Below are positions 7,548 to 10,640 of a stretch of 10,640 nucleotides of DNA, piece after piece. The notes below the pieces were generated by a model. It made no database searches. It was not told where the DNA came from and saw only the letters and a program-made list of their open reading frames with translations. Every line of letters starts with the position of its first letter. Position 1 is the first letter of the stretch. Made by a program: the position numbers and the translations under genes. Source of the DNA: Phoronis ovalis (taxonomy: Eukaryota > Phoronida > Phoronidae); NCBI GenBank assembly GCA_028565635.1, contig JAOXYB010061468.1, forward strand, positions 1 through 10,640. The letters run 5' to 3'.

Positions 7548-9344
7548 CTGAAAATAAATTTGATTATAAAAGCTTTTGGTGAAAGTTGAATTAGATAAAT
7601 GCTAAAAACAAGAAATAACTTCCAAAAAGAGTTATCAATAGCACGATTTATTATAGGTTCTTTTCTATGTACCATAATATTACTACATGTTTGAGAGAAC
7701 CAATTATATCCCATAATACTTCTCTAGATGATGTTGTGGCATCAGAAAATGTGTATGCTTTTATAGGGTAAACAACAAATCCTGCATTTTTCAGTTGATT
7801 CGCAACCAGCTGATCACCAAATGCAATACTTGGAGGATCATAAGCAATGAATGCCTTAGCAATGGAGTCACCTATCAGTGCATCAAAACAGTTCTGTAAT
7901 CTAATACCTAGCCTTCCACTTGCAGACATAATGCTTACTCACCAGATGCTTCAGCATGTGCATTATCAACAGAAGGCATACTGACGGGTGGTAGAAATGA
8001 TGCTAATGATCCAGTGTCATTGAGTACATTTTCAAATGAAGGCATTTCATCGAGGCCAGCCAATAACGTTGATTCTTGTAACTCATCATCTAAAAATAAA
8101 ACAATTCATTATCAAATCACCTTTTGTTCTAGTCAAACTGAGAAAGCTGCACACGTAATTAGGAATAATGGTAATGGAAATAGCGTTCATTTTCCTAAAT
8201 TACTAATCTTTATTTCTATCACCATTCTACGATTAGAATTTTCATGGGGTAGCATTTTAACGAAACCTGCACAAATAGGAATTTACAGACTTTCTGTCTT
8301 TTACAAGATTCACTGTATCTCTTGAAAGATTCTGAAATTATACTTGGAACAAAACTGCTAGATATAAGTAAACATTACATAGTGTCTGTGTTGAACATTC
8401 ATGCCGTCGATATGTATTGAAGGCTCCTTAAACTTATTCCTACAGATTCGTAACATTATTCTTTAAATATTATCACTGGGTATAAACAGAAACTTTAGTG
8501 GTTTTATACACCCTATAAAACTTCATACCATCACTATGTATAGAAGGCTCCCTGGATAATTTTGGAGTCAGCGCTGATGGCGATGAATTTTCATCTTCGG
8601 AGTCAGTGATTGCTCTGGCTAAGGCAGCCGTTATCTCCGGGTTAGGATCTGGTGTAAAGTTATCAAAGTCGCTCTCACTTTCTGTTTCAACACTATCTTG
8701 TGAGAGGTCTATTTTCTTTTTCTTGCCTTTTTTAGCTTAAAACAAATTAGGGTAAAAAGTTTTTTAAGTTTGTCCTTAGGAATTCTCTGACAGTAATTGC
8801 ACTTAAAGGTTCACTACAAATTAAACATTCTGTGTTTCACTGTCTAATAATATTTACTGGACAGTTGTGACATGAACCTGCTTTTCATCAAGAAAGATAG
8901 CATGCAATGTCAATGTAAGCCACATCATTCATATATTTAAGGACATTTCCTGAAAGTCTTACATTTATAAACTAGCGGGCTTAGTAGCCAACCAAAAGAG
9001 TGGCCCAGGTGGTCCTTTACTTCCGTGTACTTTACATTGTACATTATTTGTATATGTTCATAAAAAAAGAAGTAAATATAGATGAAGCAAGACCAAGGTC
9101 ACGGTACATGCCCAACATAATATTAAAGTCAAAAGATAGTGTTGTGTATTCTAACTAAACCTTCCGATTCCAAGCAAAACGTAAAGCTTTCTGATACCAT
9201 ACTTTAGTTACTTACACTTCTTTGATCGTTTACGCTTAATCTTCATTTTGTACTCCAGTCTCATCATAAGGGGCTCAAATTTAATGTAGGCTTTCTGTAG
9301 CAGATTATGATAAAACACACATGGCCAGAGCAAAATGCTCATTA
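6961..9344 (-). CDS. RETREG: RETREG/FAM134-family ER-phagy receptor, C-terminal part (four exons)
   Basis: Reticulophagy receptor: a reticulon-type hairpin domain curves the ER membrane and a cytosolic LIR binds LC3/GABARAP to deliver ER to autophagosomes. Join on the minus strand: 9344-9216, 8735-8529, 8089-7943, 7547-6961. All introns are GT-AG in phase 1 and the join encodes 355 full residues to TAG. Family evidence: end of the hairpin domain with amphipathic helix ([20 protein letters not shown]), [12 protein letters not shown] matching the vertebrate FAM134 ALAITDSE block, acidic serine-rich disordered tail, and C-terminal DFEFL like FAM134 DFELL. The first part of the hairpin domain lies beyond the right edge. 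Which vertebrate paralogue it matches cannot be told; invertebrates usually carry one. Confidence 0.9.
6988..6999 (-). other. LC3-interacting region (LIR) core FEFL
   Basis: Codons TTT GAA TTT TTA encode F-E-F-L, fitting [FWY]-x-x-[LIV], with Asp directly before and acidic or Ser residues upstream. It aligns with the DFELL LIR of vertebrate FAM134 proteins, which is the ER-phagy determinant. Function here is inferred by homology. Confidence 0.85.
7647..7652 (-). terminator. Intronic polyadenylation signal after the TIR-like frame
   Basis: Plus-strand TTTATT gives minus-strand AATAAA, overlapping the TAA of the intronic frame. If used with intron retention it would end a RETREG mRNA before the LIR exon. 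Activity is inferred only. Confidence 0.35.
7651..7929 (-). CDS. Intronic 92-codon frame with TIR-like features, unknown status
   Basis: ATG at 7929-7927 and TAA at 7651-7653, wholly inside the last RETREG intron and in another frame. The protein has a strand-helix-strand pattern. Residues 25-31 (KAFIAYD) resemble the first strand of a TIR domain, 38-54 ([17 protein letters not shown]) its first helix and second strand, and 72-86 ([15 protein letters not shown]) the second helix and third strand. A TIR domain is about 130-150 residues, so this would be truncated before the region holding the SARM1-type catalytic Glu, and it lacks a clear BB-loop proline-glycine. It may be an alternative exon, a decayed TIR gene fragment, or a chance frame. 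AATAAA overlaps its stop. No promoter is recognised. Confidence 0.35.
   Translation of the reverse strand: MSASGRLGIRLQNCFDALIGDSIAKAFIAYDPPSIAFGDQLVANQLKNAGFVVYPIKAYTFSDATTSSREVLWDIIGSLKHVVILWYIEKNL
7943..8089 (-). CDS. RETREG: RETREG penultimate exon: acidic disordered tail
   Basis: Acceptor tttatttttag ends at 8090 and donor GTGAGT starts at 7942; phase 1 at both ends, 147 bases. It encodes [20 protein letters not shown], then [20 protein letters not shown] and VDNAHAEAS. It is rich in Asp, Glu, Ser and Pro and is predicted to be cytosolic and disordered. It carries the first copy of the SLAxFxPxxxPS motif. Because the exon is a multiple of three with equal phases, skipping it would keep the frame. 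Confidence 0.88.
8090..8528 (-). other. RETREG intron with partial exon duplicate
   Basis: Phase-1 intron of 439 bases, donor GTATGA, acceptor tttatttttag. It contains a 33-base relic of the end of the preceding exon at 8398-8430. The plus-strand frame at 8014-8325 overlaps the exon on the other strand and is treated as chance. Confidence 0.8.
8398..8430 (-). repeat. Partial duplicate of the upstream RETREG exon end and donor
   Basis: It matches 8522-8554 without gaps at 26 of 33 positions, 124 bases away, in the same orientation. Read on the minus strand in the same phase it gives [10 protein letters not shown] against [10 protein letters not shown] in the exon/donor. Three of the five changed codons are synonymous. 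The donor GT of the real exon corresponds to GC here. No good acceptor is seen just upstream of it. Confidence 0.7.
8529..8735 (-). CDS. RETREG: RETREG exon: polybasic stretch and [12 protein letters not shown] block
   Basis: Acceptor tgttttaag ends at 8736 and donor GTATGA starts at 8528; phase 1 at both ends, 207 bases. It encodes [20 protein letters not shown], then [20 protein letters not shown] and [20 protein letters not shown] with REPSIHSD at the end. The ITDSEDE block (8590-8610) is the most family-specific part of the tail. With the end of the previous exon the basic run reads [17 protein letters not shown], probably just after the membrane-associated helix. Clusters of Ser/Thr followed by acidic residues suggest CK2-type phosphorylation, which is an inference. 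Confidence 0.9.
8736..9215 (-). other. RETREG intron
   Basis: Phase-1 intron of 480 bases with a strong GTAAGT donor. It holds an 8-bp inverted repeat (tttacttc 9016-9023, gaagtaaa 9069-9076) and nothing else recognised. Confidence 0.8.
9216..9344 (-). CDS. RETREG: RETREG exon: end of reticulon-homology domain
   Basis: Acceptor gttttctag ends at 9345 and donor GTAAGT starts at 9215; phase 1 at both ends, 129 bases. It encodes [20 protein letters not shown], then [20 protein letters not shown] and KK, after a split codon ending in [17 protein letters not shown] is the end of the last hairpin membrane segment. [20 protein letters not shown] is the amphipathic helix known in FAM134 proteins to help bend the membrane. 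The basic run then begins. The preceding exon was not found inside the window. Confidence 0.88.
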
Positions 9345-10640
9345 CTAGAAAACAAAATATATCATACAGTTCCTGTGTATAAATGTGGCAATATAATTGT
9401 GTAAATACTATTTTAATATCTTCATGTGTGTAAACAGTTAAAGGTTCAAAAATGCATGACTATGAAACTATAAAGCTTATAGTCACTGCTGGACTGACAT
9501 TAGCCATTAAAAACCTTAATGGGATTTTATAAATTTACAGTAGCATAGACTGTAATAATACACACTTACTAAAATGAGGAAGACACTATAATGTAGGGTT
9601 ATGTGGAATAAAAATATGCTTCGGTTATATACATTTCTGTAAGCTAGAGCCAATACTTTTCCTCTGTTAAATTCAAAGGAAAATTAAGTAAGTTAGAGAA
9701 GGTGAATTTTTTCCATAATAACAAAGGAAAATTAAAATTTCAGACAATATTTTAATTTTTTTTAAAAATTACTTCAATTATCTATAATTATACAGTGACT
9801 AGTATTAGTGTAGGTTAAAGCTGTTAATGTCATTTAGAAATCTTCATCGTTGATATTGATCTGTGGCCAATAACTAAATAACACTGTATTATTAAAAAAG
9901 ACTGCTTTTAAAAACCATGTGTTTGACAACACATAACAGGCCTATCACTTTAGAGCTAATGTGCTAAGAAACTGGGCAAATGCTTGCTGCAATTCGAGGT
10001 TTGAAACGGACCAAATAGCTTTGCATCAAGGTTCCAACAAGTGTGCGATAAGCTTGCAGTAATCGTGTTGTAACCATGTAACAAGCTTGCAAATGTTTCA
10101 TCATGTTCGTAATGGGAGTATATCACGTTCTTATAAAAAAATATCAAATTTTACGGAAATATTACTAGTTTATTCTGTACTTTAGTATCAACTACTATAA
10201 ACTCCAGTTAAAGGCACTTATTCTATTTTAAACCCGCCTGTGTCTACACAAAAATTCACTCTTTTTATTTATTGCAAGAATTACTTTTTTGAATATCAAT
10301 TGATTTGCTTAAGTGTTTAAATCATTACCACGAAGCTGAAATCATTGGAAATGTCCCTAACGTTATAACCTATTTTTGGTCACAAAATGGCGCAGTTAAA
10401 ATTCCTACAACCTGATTGGCTAACTCAGGAAATACACTGACACCTAGCACCTCTTAGTGGATAAAGTTCGGTCTGACTTTATCAATAACACAACATAGAA
10501 CAGGTGCCTTTAACACTTCTCAATCAATACCTACCAATAACATAACACAGCATAGTTCCTGAAATGTAATGACCAAGGGTTGCTAAGGAAACACAGATTG
10601 TCGACATCACAATACAAAACTGAAATGAACCAAACTTAGA
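9345..10640 (-). other. Upstream RETREG intron sequence, no gene recognised
   Basis: Nearly 1.3 kb of AT-rich sequence that must be at least partly intron, since the RETREG frame enters at 9344 from an exon not seen here. A 14-base direct repeat (caaaggaaaattaa at 9674-9687 and 9722-9735) and small inverted repeats near the right end (10460-10483) are visible. The minus-strand frame at 9956-10147 shows no domain. Confidence 0.6.
10460..10483. repeat. Perfect 8-bp inverted repeat
   Basis: GATAAAGT (10460-10467) and ACTTTATC (10476-10483) are separated by 8 bases. Upstream, CCTGA and TCAGG flank a CCAAT-type ATTGG near 10412-10430. A degenerate direct repeat (caataacacaacatag at 10483-10498, related sequence at 10535-10555) follows. 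These may be remains of a small mobile element. Confidence 0.5.

Larger units (their letters stand above)
7548..7942 (-). other. Last RETREG intron, occupied by a long open frame
   Basis: Phase-1 intron of 395 bases with donor GTGAGT (7942-7937) and acceptor tattttcag. If retained, the RETREG frame reads Gly-Glu and stops at TAA (7937-7935). About 70 percent of the intron is an open frame in a different phase, listed separately. Confidence 0.85.
7447..8009 (-). repeat. Three-fold protein repeat SLAxFxPxxxPS in RETREG tail
   Basis: Encoded copies are [13 protein letters not shown] (7971-8009), [12 protein letters not shown] (7507-7542) and [12 protein letters not shown] (7447-7482). The first is in the penultimate exon and the other two are in the last exon, about 20-25 residues apart in the protein. 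A weaker relative, [10 protein letters not shown], sits one exon earlier. The codons differ between copies, so these are old or converged repeats, kept as protein and not as DNA. Confidence 0.85.

Noticed and set aside
8014-8325. 103-codon plus-strand frame
   Set aside because: It overlaps a well-supported RETREG exon on the opposite strand and then continues into intron; no domain is visible.
9578-9593. 16-base micro-exon TGTCTTCCTCATTTTA followed by a strong GTAAGT on the minus strand
   Set aside because: It would join in frame to the RETREG exon at 9344, but the acceptor is weak, the in-frame codon before it is a stop, and the encoded residues do not look like the preceding membrane segment. 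It remains possible but unsupported.
9956-10147. 63-codon minus-strand frame upstream of the RETREG exons
   Set aside because: Considered as a missing hairpin-domain exon, but it lacks hydrophobic membrane segments and has no phase-1 donor that would join the TA at 9344.

Overview
The window looks like AT-rich genomic DNA from an invertebrate bilaterian animal. Its two protein-coding genes are split by short GT-AG introns of roughly 240 to 790 bases, with long non-coding stretches between them. No bacterial, viral or organelle signature is visible. The exact phylum cannot be fixed. A lophotrochozoan or non-vertebrate deuterostome would fit, but this is a guess.

Left half, plus strand (230-3622): six consecutive exons encode the C-terminal 366 residues of an SLC28-family concentrative nucleoside transporter (CNT). 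All splice phases agree and the join stays open to a TAA stop. The N-terminal half lies upstream of the window. The known substrate-contact motifs (GQTE, NEF, FANLSS) are intact, and the selectivity positions resemble human CNT3. The protein ends in a short tail with three N-glycosylation sequons.

Middle (3623-6960): convergent 3' ends. Downstream of SLC28 lie a fold-back repeat (4058-4260), nested inverted repeats (4784-4957) and polyadenylation signals. On the other side, the 3' UTR of the minus-strand gene holds a cluster of three related repeats (6697-6849).

Right half, minus strand (9344-6961): four exons encode the end of the reticulon-homology domain and the whole cytosolic tail of a RETREG/FAM134 ER-phagy receptor. 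The tail ends in an LC3-interacting motif (DFEFL) only eight residues from the stop. The tail also carries a three-fold repeated motif, SLAxFxPxxxPS. The last intron holds a 92-codon open frame on the same strand with TIR-like features, followed directly by AATAAA. The intron upstream of it contains a partial copy of the end of an exon.

The two genes have unrelated jobs (nucleoside uptake at the plasma membrane; selective autophagy of the endoplasmic reticulum) and are simply convergent neighbours. The most unusual items are the intronic TIR-like frame, the repeated motif in the RETREG tail, the duplicated exon end and the fold-back element in the SLC28 3' region.
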